DNA of 64,000 nucleotides, from NCBI RefSeq assembly GCF_032586155.1, contig NZ_JAWHTC010000003.1, positions 186,001-250,000 of the forward strand, given 5' to 3'. Shown here one piece after another: positions 50,723 to 58,375 of this stretch. A program made the translations under genes and the position numbers. The DNA comes from JAWHTC01 sp032586155. GTDB lineage: Bacteria > Pseudomonadota > Alphaproteobacteria > Rhodobacterales > Rhodobacteraceae. Below the pieces are notes generated by a model. The model was not told the DNA's origin. It searched no databases and worked only from the letters and a program-made list of their open reading frames with translations. How positions within the stretch are numbered: position 1 is the stretch's first letter; each line of letters begins with the position of its first letter.

Positions 50723-52817
50723 CACGTTCATCATGGTCGACTGGTCCGGCGGCAACGATCGCGGGGCCAAGCCCAAGGCGGATGCGATCTGGACCTGTGT
50801 GGCGGGCGAGGCGGCTGTCTATCATCGCAACCGGAACTCGGCCGAGGATTGGCTGCGCACGCGGATCGGTGAAGAAATCGACGCGGGTCGCCGGGTGCTG
50901 GCGGGGTTCGACTTCCCGTTCGGCTATCCAAACGGATTGGCGCGGGCGTTGGTCGGCAAGGATGACCCGCTGACCCTGTGGCAGTGGTTTGCCGACCGGA
51001 TCGAGGATGACCCCAAAGGCAACAACCGGTTCGATGTCGCCGGGCGAATCAATCGGCTGTTTGACGGCACCGGGCCGTTTTGGGGCAATGGGTTGAAACG
51101 GGACGTTGCCGGATTGCCCAGGAAGGGGCGGGCGCGGGACTGTGATGCCCTGCCGGAATGGCGTCTGGCCGAAGCCCGTGCCAGGGGGGCGTTTTCCTGC
51201 TGGCAGATGGCGGGGGCCGGTTCGGTCGGCGGGCAGATGATGATGGGCCTGCCGGTGCTGTGGCGGTTGCGCGAGGCGTTTGGCGCAGCGGCCTGGCCGT
51301 TTGAACCACTCGACGATGCACCATTGGCGCTGGTCGAAGTCTGGCCCTCGCTTATTCGCAAGGCTGTGGCCGAGGGGCAGCGGGAGGGCGAGATCAAGGA
51401 TGCGGCGCAGGTGCGGGTGCTGGTGGCGGCGATTGCGGCGCTGGACCCGGACGTGCTGGCCGAGATGCTTGCTGTCGAGGAGCCGCAAGCACGGGAAGAG
51501 GGCTGGATTTTTGGGCTGGGGTATGAGCCCGCGTTCGAAGCCGCAGCGCGGCAGGCACTGGCCCTGAAACCGCCTGCCTTGAAGGATGATTGTTTTGCCC
51601 TGCCGCCGGGGGTGGATTGGGCACCGGTGGATGATGCGCTTGCGCTGCTGGAAAACCGGTTGTCGCCGGTCACAGCGACCGAGGTGCTGCCGCTTGAGGC
51701 GGTGTTGGGGCGGACTCTTGCGGCACCAGTGGTGGCAAAACGGTCTAACCCGCCGCTGCCCAATACAGCGGTGGACGGCTATGGGTTTGCCCATTCCAGC
51801 CTGCCCGAGGGCGATCCGGTTCTTCCGCTGGTGGCGGGCCGGGCTGCGGCGGGGATCAGGTTTGACGGCACGGTTCCGCCGGGCCACGCGATCCGCATTC
51901 TGACCGGGGCGGCATTGCCGGAAGGGGTCGATACGGTGGTGCTGCAAGAGGACGTGCAACTGGGCGCCGGTGAGGTGGCGTTTCGCGCGGGCGTCCGGGC
52001 CGGGGCCAACACGCGATGCGCCGGCGAGGATGTGGAGGCGGGGCAGGAAATTTTGGCCGAGGGCCGTGTGTTGACCGCGCCCGATCTGGCCTTGATCGCG
52101 GCGACGGGCGGAGCGGGTGTCACGGTGCGCAAACCGCTCAAGGTGGCGGTGGTCTCGACCGGGGACGAGCTGGTCGATCCAGGTCAGCCCGCCGGGCCGG
52201 GGCAGATATTCGACGCCAATCGCCCGATGCTTCTGGCGCTGATCGAGCGCGCGGGCCATGTGCCGGTGGATATGGGGCGGGTGCCGGACAACCGCGCCAG
52301 CCTGCGGGCGACGCTGGACGAGGCCGCCAGAACCGCCGATGCGATCCTGACCTCGGGCGGGGCCTCGGCTGGGGATGAGGATCATGTCTCGGCCCTGTTG
52401 GGGCAGGCTGGCGCCATGGCGCTGTGGCGGATGGCGCTGAAACCGGGGCGGCCTCTGGCGCTGGGCCTGTGGAACGGGGCGCCGGTCTTTGGCCTGCCGG
52501 GAAACCCGGTGGCGGCGATGGTGACCGCGTGTGTCTTTGGCCTGCCGGCGCTGGGGCTTCTGGCCGGACGGGGATGGCGCAAGCCGCAAGGGTTCCAGGT
52601 GCCGGCGGCGTTCGCTAAGCGCAAGAAGCCGGGGCGGCGTGAATACCTGCGTGCCCGCATCCGCGACGGCCGGGTCGAGGTGTTCAAATCCGAAGGCTCG
52701 GGTCGGGTCAGCGGTTTGAGCTGGGCCGAGGGGCTGGTGGAACTGCCCGACGGGGCGCTGGTGGTGGAACCGGGCGATCCGGTAACCTATATCCCGTGGA
52801 GCGGTTTCGGGATCTGA
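50706..52817 (+). CDS. moeA: MoeA fused to an N-terminal DUF429-like domain
   Basis: A GTG at 50706 gives 703 residues; an ATG at 50733 is an alternative start. Residues 1 to about 300 are not MoeA. They begin with TFIMVDWSGGNDRGAKPKAD and contain VLAGFDFPFGYPNGLARALV, which resembles DUF429, a predicted RNase H-fold nuclease family. Residues from about 305 form a full MoeA (molybdopterin molybdotransferase): NPPLPNTAVDGYGFA, VVSTGDELVDPG, FDANRPML, TSGGASAGDEDHV and VFGLPGNPVAAM. MoeA inserts molybdate into adenylated molybdopterin. The frame is continuous over the joint, and the gene overlaps mobB, so the fusion looks real. Confidence 0.9.
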   Translation: MKQRFDTFIMVDWSGGNDRGAKPKADAIWTCVAGEAAVYHRNRNSAEDWLRTRIGEEIDAGRRVLAGFDFPFGYPNGLARALVGKDDPLTLWQWFADRIEDDPKGNNRFDVAGRINRLFDGTGPFWGNGLKRDVAGLPRKGRARDCDALPEWRLAEARARGAFSCWQMAGAGSVGGQMMMGLPVLWRLREAFGAAAWPFEPLDDAPLALVEVWPSLIRKAVAEGQREGEIKDAAQVRVLVAAIAALDPDVLAEMLAVEEPQAREEGWIFGLGYEPAFEAAARQALALKPPALKDDCFALPPGVDWAPVDDALALLENRLSPVTATEVLPLEAVLGRTLAAPVVAKRSNPPLPNTAVDGYGFAHSSLPEGDPVLPLVAGRAAAGIRFDGTVPPGHAIRILTGAALPEGVDTVVLQEDVQLGAGEVAFRAGVRAGANTRCAGEDVEAGQEILAEGRVLTAPDLALIAATGGAGVTVRKPLKVAVVSTGDELVDPGQPAGPGQIFDANRPMLLALIERAGHVPVDMGRVPDNRASLRATLDEAARTADAILTSGGASAGDEDHVSALLGQAGAMALWRMALKPGRPLALGLWNGAPVFGLPGNPVAAMVTACVFGLPALGLLAGRGWRKPQGFQVPAAFAKRKKPGRREYLRARIRDGRVEVFKSEGSGRVSGLSWAEGLVELPDGALVVEPGDPVTYIPWSGFGI

Positions 52818-53701
52818 GGACGGTTTTGCGTCATTTGTGGAATATGTTGGCGGTCGTCGCTTGCCTGTCGGTCGTGGCGGGGTTTGCCGGGGCGTTGCAC
52901 CCTGCCGGTGACAGTCTTGCGGTGTTCCAGCTGCCCCTGAGCGTCGTGGCCGCCATTGCGGTGATCTGGACCGGCTGGAGCAGGTGGCTGCGCTGGCCAT
53001 TGGCCTTGGCCCTGACCGGTTTGATCGGATTCCACGTTGCAAGCGGTATCAAGCCCGCCGACGCCTCCGAAACGGGATACGCGCTCTATCAGAAGAACCT
53101 GCTGTTTGTTGCCGGTGACAGATCGTCGCTTGTGGCGGACATCCGGGCCAGTGGCGCAACGCTGGTGACCCTGCAAGAGGTCACGCGGCGCAATCGCGCA
53201 GTTCTGGACAACCTGAAAGCGGATTTCCCGGCGCAGCATTTCTGCCCCTTTGCCCGGGTGGGGGGCGTTGCGGTGCTGTCGCGCCTGCCGAAAGTGCCCG
53301 GCAGCGAACGCTGTGCCGAGCGTGACGGTTTGGCGGCGATGCAGGTTGAGGGACCTGACGGGCCGGTCTGGGTGGTGTCGCTGCATCTGCACTGGCCCTG
53401 GCCTTATGGTCAGACCGACCACGTCGCGCGCCTGGAGCCGGTGTTGCGGGGGCTGGAGGGGCCGATGCTGATTGGTGGCGATTTCAACGCCGTCGCCTGG
53501 AGCCATGCGGTGTCGCGCATCGAAGCGGTCAGCGGGACTCGTCGCTTAGGACATCATCTGGTGACGTTTCAATTGCCGCGGTTGGGCATGTGGATCGGGA
53601 TCGACCACGTTCTGAGCAACCTGCCGGGTGGAGCCAGGACCGAAACCCGTGCGGCGCTGGGCTCGGATCATTTTGGCGTTCTGGCGCGGTTCGATATGTG
53701 A
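52796..53701 (+). CDS. Endonuclease/exonuclease/phosphatase family protein
   Basis: A GTG at 52796, overlapping the moeA stop by 22 bases, gives 301 residues; TTG 52826 and ATG 52844 are alternative starts. Two or three hydrophobic segments come first (MLAVVACLSVVAGFAGAL, SVVAAIAVIWTGWSRW, ALALTGLIGFHV). The EEP fold follows: VTLQEVTRRN carries the glutamate, VVSLHLHWPWP the histidine, GGDFNAVAWSH the D-x-N and ALGSDHFGVLARF the S-D-H. All catalytic positions look intact. The active site probably faces the periplasm. Substrates of this family include phosphodiesters and DNA. Confidence 0.86.
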   Translation: MERFRDLRTVLRHLWNMLAVVACLSVVAGFAGALHPAGDSLAVFQLPLSVVAAIAVIWTGWSRWLRWPLALALTGLIGFHVASGIKPADASETGYALYQKNLLFVAGDRSSLVADIRASGATLVTLQEVTRRNRAVLDNLKADFPAQHFCPFARVGGVAVLSRLPKVPGSERCAERDGLAAMQVEGPDGPVWVVSLHLHWPWPYGQTDHVARLEPVLRGLEGPMLIGGDFNAVAWSHAVSRIEAVSGTRRLGHHLVTFQLPRLGMWIGIDHVLSNLPGGARTETRAALGSDHFGVLARFDM

Positions 53702-53823
53702 GTGGGCGCGAGACCGCGCAAACCACTAAGGGACAGCAGATTTTGGCAGAGATTTCCGAAGGGTTCTGTGAAAGTGAACGTGCCTTGGTGGCTCGGCACT
53801 ACTGTTAAGCGCGCGCATTGGGA

Positions 53824-53979
53824 TGCGACCGGGGGCGGCTGGATGTAATCGACACCACCCCCCGGGCGAAGGCGCTATCTGAGCACAAGGGCTTCAGGCC
53901 CACGGGCGAACAGCATCTGGGGCCGCTGCGATGGCTGTTCGGGTTCCGCTCGGCGCTGCAGATGGAGCGGGGGATTTAG
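53824..53979 (+). pseudogene. Remnant of a GNAT acetyltransferase C-terminus
   Basis: The frame from 53824 to TAG 53977-53979 gives 51 residues. They read RLDVIDTTPRAKALSEHKGF and then GPLRWLFGFRSALQMERGI. V-I-D-x-x-P-R-A-x-A-L-x-E-x-x-G-F is the end of GNAT N-acetyltransferases, including the helix with the conserved tyrosine/histidine position. The sequence upstream is interrupted by a stop at 53806-53808, and the first two thirds of a GNAT domain are absent. The rest of 53702-54238 holds no other gene. Confidence 0.68.
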
Positions 53980-54148
53980 AGTGAGATTTCCAGTGTGGTA
54001 TTACACAGCTCGTCACCAAGTAGAGCCCGAGCGGTGTCAAGGCCCTAGGGTCGCCGCGAGGTCATCAGACCTCCCGCGCGGGCTGGTAATTTTTTGAGAG
54101 CAAGGCGCCGTGTGACGGTCGCGCGGATTTCTCTGGAGTAATCCGCTT
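53980..54148. other. Gene-free stretch with small hairpins
   Basis: No coding frame is supported. The stretch holds GAGGTC-ATCA-GACCTC (54058-54073), then a T-run 14 bases further on (54088-54095), and GCGGATT (54123-54129) with AATCCGC (54140-54146). These may be decayed terminators left with the GNAT remnant. Confidence 0.4.
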
Positions 54149-54175
54149 CCAAAAGGAGCCGGGTCAACACCCGGC
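54149..54175 (-). terminator. Terminator of the minus-strand gene at 54239
   Basis: On the minus strand GCCGGGT-GTTG-ACCCGGC (54175-54158) is followed by TCCTTTTGG. It is about 63 bases past the stop. Confidence 0.62.
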
Positions 54176-54238
54176 AGTCTGGTGATCTCGCGGTTTGTTT
54201 TGGAGATCGATCAAAACAGCGACACCTTCAGGATGATT

Positions 54239-55270
54239 TCAGTCGAACGTTCCGGCGACCCGACCGAGCAGCATGAAAGCACGCGAGGTGCGGGTGTCGG
54301 CCAGCTCGGTGATCTCGGGATCCGAGGCGGCCTCGCAGAACTCGGTGAACATCTGGTCGAACTTGCGCAGGAAATGGTGCACCGCGTCGCGAAAGATCGA
54401 ATCCTGGCGCATCCGGCCGGCGGCCAGCGCCAGGGAAGAGCGGTCGCGCACGCCACCAAGAGCGGCCACCGGGCGGCCGCGTTCCCCGGCGGCGAATTTT
54501 CGCCAGATCTCGGGGCGAGCCATGTCCGGGCGCAGGTCGTCCATGTAGATGCCGTCCTGGCTGAGCAGGGTCAGAACGTCCTGGCTGGCTCGGATCAGCT
54601 GGCTGGCATGGCGGTCCTTGAGCGCCTTGCGCAGGGCGCTGAAGCCTTCCACGTCCTCGGCGGTTTCCGGGAAGTTCATCGCCCGGATGAAATCGGCTCG
54701 TGACAGGCGCGGGGCCATGTCCTCGGCCCGTGTACCCAGCGGCAGATCGACCTGTTCTTCGGCGCTCGGCGGCGGTGGGGTGGGTTCAACCGGGTGAATG
54801 GTGCCGTCATCGCGTGAACTGTGGAACGTGGCCAGAGCGGTTTCGGTTTTGCGCTGGGCGGCGGCGATCTCGTCCAGTTTCTGGGCCACGCTGTTGTCCA
54901 TCACCGCACCGCGACCCTGGCTTTGGGCGACATAGGCCTGGCGGATGGCGTCGATGGCGCCTTGCAGGCGTTGGCTTTCCTCGCGCATGACCTTGGAGGC
55001 GCGTGCGGCGGTGGCCGCGACCCAGATCATCGCCACCGGCATGAAGATTGCCAGCATGGTCATGATGAATTGCAATCGGCTGGCGGTGCTGCCCGTCTCG
55101 GCGTCGGGTGCCGGTTCGGTCGGGCCCAGCGTCAGGAAGAAGACCGCCGCCCCGATCAGCCACAGCACCGACAGCACCAGCGCAATCACCTCGATGGAGG
55201 TGATATAGGGCTGGTTGTGGCGGTCATAGATGCCAAGCGGCGTTGGCCGGCTGTCAGATGGATCGGTCAT
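54239..55270 (-). CDS. Membrane-anchored protein of unknown function
   Basis: This 343-residue protein, MTDPSDSRPTPLGIYDRHNQ, has two N-terminal hydrophobic segments (IEVIALVLSVLWLIGAAVFF and LQFIMTMLAIFMPVAMIWVA). A helical, probably coiled segment follows (SKVMREESQRLQGAIDAIRQ, then KLDEIAAAQRKTETALATFH). The proline-rich linker TPPPPSAEEQ leads to a C-terminal soluble domain (RADFIRAMNFPETAEDVEGF). It resembles a family of Rhodobacteraceae membrane proteins near greA with no known role. It is 22 bases downstream of greA on the same strand and is probably in its operon. Confidence 0.72.
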   Translation of the reverse strand: MTDPSDSRPTPLGIYDRHNQPYITSIEVIALVLSVLWLIGAAVFFLTLGPTEPAPDAETGSTASRLQFIMTMLAIFMPVAMIWVAATAARASKVMREESQRLQGAIDAIRQAYVAQSQGRGAVMDNSVAQKLDEIAAAQRKTETALATFHSSRDDGTIHPVEPTPPPPSAEEQVDLPLGTRAEDMAPRLSRADFIRAMNFPETAEDVEGFSALRKALKDRHASQLIRASQDVLTLLSQDGIYMDDLRPDMARPEIWRKFAAGERGRPVAALGGVRDRSSLALAAGRMRQDSIFRDAVHHFLRKFDQMFTEFCEAASDPEITELADTRTSRAFMLLGRVAGTFD

Positions 55271-55292
55271 TGCGGGCCCCTCTCAAGGCGCA

Positions 55293-55763
55293 TCAGACAT
55301 ATACGATCTTGAGCACTTCGTAGCCGCGCTCGCCCCCCGGCGTGCGCACTTCGACGCTGTCGCCTTCGTCCTTGCCGATCAGGGCACGGGCGATGGGAGA
55401 TTTGATGTTGAGAAGACCCTTTTCGATATTGGCCTCGTGTTCGCCGACGATCTGCCAGGTCTTTTCCTCGTCAGTGTCTTCATCCACCAGTGTTACCGTG
55501 GCGCCGAACTTGATCGTGCCCGACAGCGAGGTCGGGTCGATCACTTCGGCCAGGCCGAGTACGCCTTCGAGATCCTTGATCCGGCCTTCGATGAAACCCT
55601 GCTTTTCGCGGGCCGAGTGGTATTCGGCGTTTTCCGACAGGTCGCCATGTTCGCGTGCCTCGGCAATCGCCTTGATGATGGCGGGGCGCTCGACCGATTT
55701 GAGCTGTTTCAGTTCGGCTTCCAGCGCGGTGGCACCCGCGCGGGTCATAGGGATCTTGTCCAT
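55293..55763 (-). CDS. greA: Transcription elongation factor GreA
   Basis: The start MDKIPMTRAGATALEAELKQ at 55763 gives 156 residues. The N-terminal coiled coil carries the acidic tip in the segment AREHGDLSENAEYHSAREKQ (about 35-54), with D-L-S-E-N-A-E-Y the catalytic signature. The C-terminal FKBP-like domain ends with GGERGYEVLKIVYV. GreA rescues backtracked RNA polymerase by stimulating transcript cleavage. The gene is the first of a minus-strand pair with the membrane protein downstream. Confidence 0.97.
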   Translation of the reverse strand: MDKIPMTRAGATALEAELKQLKSVERPAIIKAIAEAREHGDLSENAEYHSAREKQGFIEGRIKDLEGVLGLAEVIDPTSLSGTIKFGATVTLVDEDTDEEKTWQIVGEHEANIEKGLLNIKSPIARALIGKDEGDSVEVRTPGGERGYEVLKIVYV

Positions 55764-55917
55764 TGGCACAGGCTCCGTCTTTGCTGCTCGGCCATTGTCA
55801 TTCGTTACGCTGCACGCGGGTCGTGCAAGAGTTGCCTTACTTTGTCCTCAAGGCAGGCCGCATTGCAATAGGTCAAAGCGGAGCCGCAGGCAATGGGCGT
55901 GTTTCGGCGGGATCGGG

Positions 55918-56139
55918 TTATTCGACAGGGCAGCCGGTGCCGCCGATGCCGTCGTCATCCTCGTCACAGGGCGTGGGCATGGCCTTGCGTTCGGTGGTCT
56001 CGGGTGGGGCGGCGAGAACCGGCTCGGCCATGGGTTCGCCCAGATCCTGCGGCGGGGTACAGCCGCTCAGCGTCAGGAGCCCCAGCGCCGCCAACACCAG
56101 CAAGGAGCGGGGTGTTATATGTGTCAGTCGTTGCATCAT
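55918..56139 (-). CDS. Small lipoprotein, 73 residues
   Basis: MMQRLTHITPRSLLVLAALG leads to lipobox LSGC (LLTLSGCTPPQDLG). The mature part is 47 residues, proline-rich in the middle and ending in an acidic stretch with two cysteines (CDEDDDGIGGTGCPVE). The aspartate-glycine pattern D-E-D-D-D-G-I-G could bind calcium, but this is only a guess. It overlaps the preceding gene by 4 bases (ATGA), so the two are translationally coupled. Confidence 0.68.
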   Translation of the reverse strand: MMQRLTHITPRSLLVLAALGLLTLSGCTPPQDLGEPMAEPVLAAPPETTERKAMPTPCDEDDDGIGGTGCPVE

Positions 56140-56891
56140 TCGTCGTCGCCCTGCGTGGAATAGACATATCCGCCGGCGCGGAATCGTGCCGTGGCGCCCG
56201 TCGGGGCGGTGGCCTTCATCGCGCTGGCCTCGCGGCTGAGCTCTTCGAGAAGCATCATCTGACCAGCATGAAACCGGTCAGCAAGGATTTCAATCTGTTC
56301 CGGCGTCAACCCGCCATAATGCACCGCGCGTTCAAAATGCGCTGGATCTCGCCCGAGCACGTTGTCGGTGGCCGCGCAGAGGTGATCTCCGACATTGTCG
56401 GCGAGATAGGCCATCTGCGCCTGAACATCGCCCAGCGGCACATAGGCGGTTTCGATCAACTGGACGCTATCGTCAGCGCTGATCCGGACCGTACCTGCGG
56501 CCTCGAGTGCATCGAGAAAGGTTCGCGGGTGCACATCCTGCCGGATGGCGCGGGCGAGGCTGTCAAAGGAGGGCGCGTCTCCGGAGCGGGGCAGGGGTAG
56601 CGGGGTGCCGCCGGGGGCATATGTCTTGTCCGTCTGCCAAAGCGCCACTAGCCGCGTCAGGGGATTGGGCTTGCGCGGTTTGGATTTGAATTCCTTGAGC
56701 CGGGCGATGTCGCGGCGTTGCAGTCCGGTCATCACCGAGAGCCGCGAATCCGTGGGTTTGCCCTCGGCCAGTTGCATCGCCGCGCGGACATAATGACCCT
56801 TGAGGCGCTCCATCAGGTCGGAAAACACCACGCCACGTGCCACGGCAAGGCGGGCAAGGGGGGCGAGGATTTGATCAAGCACTCCGGTCAT
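56136..56891 (-). CDS. DUF6502-like protein
   Basis: The start MTGVLDQILAPLARLAVARG at 56891 gives 251 residues; a frame open to 56981 has a low-quality N-terminus and would cross the promoter. The N-terminal third looks like a winged helix: DLMERLKGHYVRAAMQLAEG, then SRLSVMTGLQRRDIARLKEF. This is the DUF6502 pattern as I recall it, and it suggests a DNA-binding protein. The remainder is helical, with no signal. It is divergent from the vWA lipoprotein gene, and a palindrome overlaps its start codon, so self-regulation is plausible. Confidence 0.7.
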   Translation of the reverse strand: MTGVLDQILAPLARLAVARGVVFSDLMERLKGHYVRAAMQLAEGKPTDSRLSVMTGLQRRDIARLKEFKSKPRKPNPLTRLVALWQTDKTYAPGGTPLPLPRSGDAPSFDSLARAIRQDVHPRTFLDALEAAGTVRISADDSVQLIETAYVPLGDVQAQMAYLADNVGDHLCAATDNVLGRDPAHFERAVHYGGLTPEQIEILADRFHAGQMMLLEELSREASAMKATAPTGATARFRAGGYVYSTQGDDE

Positions 56892-56892
56892 G

Positions 56893-56960
56893 ATGTGCAA
56901 TCTGCACATTTTTCTTGACAAAGGCAAGCAAGAATGAAAAATGTGTAAAAACCACATTTT
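56893..56960. promoter_or_regulatory. Divergent promoter with two related palindromes
   Basis: ATGTGCA-ATC-TGCACAT (56893-56909) touches the start codon of the DUF6502-like gene. AAAATGTG-N7-CACATTTT (56938-56960) lies 12 bases before the vWA gene start. Both have the half-site ATGTG. TTGACA at 56915-56920 between them could be the plus-strand -35 element, with the second palindrome over the expected -10 region. This layout would let one regulator repress both directions. Confidence 0.68.
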
Positions 56961-56971
56961 GGAGAATTGAC

Positions 56972-58252
56972 ATGAAAACATTACCGAGATTGCTGTCGCT
57001 AAGCGCCGTTACTGCTCTACTGATAGGGTGCGAGGCCGGGCCTTATGGGGACGTCGCGGTGAAGCCGAGCCATGCCGCGCCGGTGATGACCGAGACGTCC
57101 GAACCCATGGCCTCCAAGGCGAGGATATCGCCGGTTGTTCACCCGATGCCACATCCGGGGCCGAAACCCCGGCGCGGGGTGGTGACGGCCGGAGATATTG
57201 ATGACGGGCTGAACCTTGCGGCGTTCCTGCGCTATCAGAAACGGATGGCCGGGCGCACCGGATTGGCAAGCGTAGTTACAGGCAAGCCGGTGCATCTTCA
57301 GCTTGTCAATGCGTCGGGGCAATCTGCCCCCGGGGTGGCAGTGAACCTGCGCAAACCCGGTGCGAAGGAGCCGTTCTATTCCGGCTATTCCGGTGTCGAT
57401 GGTCGGGTCTTGGTTTTTCCTGCGGTTCACGGCGCGGGCGCTCCGACGCGGGTCGAAATCGGTATCATTGACGAGAAACAGGCACAGTTGCGCCAGACCG
57501 TGCGCGCGGGGGTTCATGAGCAGATCGCCATTAGCGCAAAAGGTGGTTGGTCACCGCAATTCCTTGATCTTGCCTTCGTGATCGACGTCTCGGGCAGTAT
57601 GGGCGACGAGATCGCCTGGTTGGAGCGCGAGTTTGCGGGTCTCGTGAGTCACGCGCGCGAGGCCGCACCGGGGATCAGCCTGCGCTTTGGCCTTGTGGCT
57701 TATCAATCGCCAGGGGATTTTCCGCCTGTGCGCAGTTTCGGTTTCACCACGGATGCGACGGAGATGCAGCGATGGATCGGCAGCCTGCGGGCGACCGGTG
57801 GTCTTGGCGGCGACGAATTGGTCGGGGCCGGGATGGAAGCTGCGGTTGAGCTGAACTGGCGCCGGGGGCGCGGCGAGCGGTTGATCTTCCAGATCGGCGA
57901 CGAACCGCCCAGCAAGGCAGGGGCACGCCGCCTCGCGCGTGCGGCCCGGGATGCGGCGCGCAAGAATGTCCAGATATTCGGGCTTGGCGCCAGCGGGGCA
58001 GAGGAAGAGTTCGAACTGTTGCTGCGGCAGGCGGCGGTGCAGACCGGCGGCCGATACCTGTTTTTGACCGATGATAGTGGCGTCGGCCTGCCCCATGGCG
58101 AGCCGAACGTGGCGTGCTATCGGGTGACGCTGCTCAAATCCCTGCTCAAGCGGGTGCTCGCCTCGGAACTGACCGGGGTGCGCAAGGAAGCCTCGAAAGG
58201 CGAGGTCATTCGCAGCGTTGGCACCTACAGGGACGGGGTTTGCCTGCAATAA
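56972..58252 (+). CDS. Lipoprotein with von Willebrand factor A domain
   Basis: The ATG at 56972 after TTGGAG gives 426 residues with lipobox LIGC in MKTLPRLLSLSAVTALLIGC. A beta-rich segment (VHLQLVNASGQSAPGVAVNL) precedes the vWA domain. The MIDAS motif is intact: D-V-S-G-S-M-G in VIDVSGSMGDEI (about 206-212), with T-G-G-L-G-G-D-E-L and IFQIGDEPP giving the other metal positions. A cysteine near the end (VACYRVTLLK) could pair with the last one. It probably binds a ligand or partner at the outer membrane. It shares a regulatory region with the DUF6502-like gene. Confidence 0.85.
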   Translation: MKTLPRLLSLSAVTALLIGCEAGPYGDVAVKPSHAAPVMTETSEPMASKARISPVVHPMPHPGPKPRRGVVTAGDIDDGLNLAAFLRYQKRMAGRTGLASVVTGKPVHLQLVNASGQSAPGVAVNLRKPGAKEPFYSGYSGVDGRVLVFPAVHGAGAPTRVEIGIIDEKQAQLRQTVRAGVHEQIAISAKGGWSPQFLDLAFVIDVSGSMGDEIAWLEREFAGLVSHAREAAPGISLRFGLVAYQSPGDFPPVRSFGFTTDATEMQRWIGSLRATGGLGGDELVGAGMEAAVELNWRRGRGERLIFQIGDEPPSKAGARRLARAARDAARKNVQIFGLGASGAEEEFELLLRQAAVQTGGRYLFLTDDSGVGLPHGEPNVACYRVTLLKSLLKRVLASELTGVRKEASKGEVIRSVGTYRDGVCLQ

Positions 58253-58375
58253 TCGGGCTTCCTTGCCGGGAACTGCCGCTTTTACGTCGCGGGATGATTG
58301 ACGCAGTGCAGCATGACCATGTAATCCGGTGCGCAACATTATTGCCCATATGATGAAGCACGGGCGGATTAGGGG

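Noticed and set aside
50685..53042. 785-residue minus-strand frame across the moeA fusion
   Set aside because: It has no protein-like motifs and is rich in arginine, proline and histidine, as expected for the antisense of a high-GC gene.
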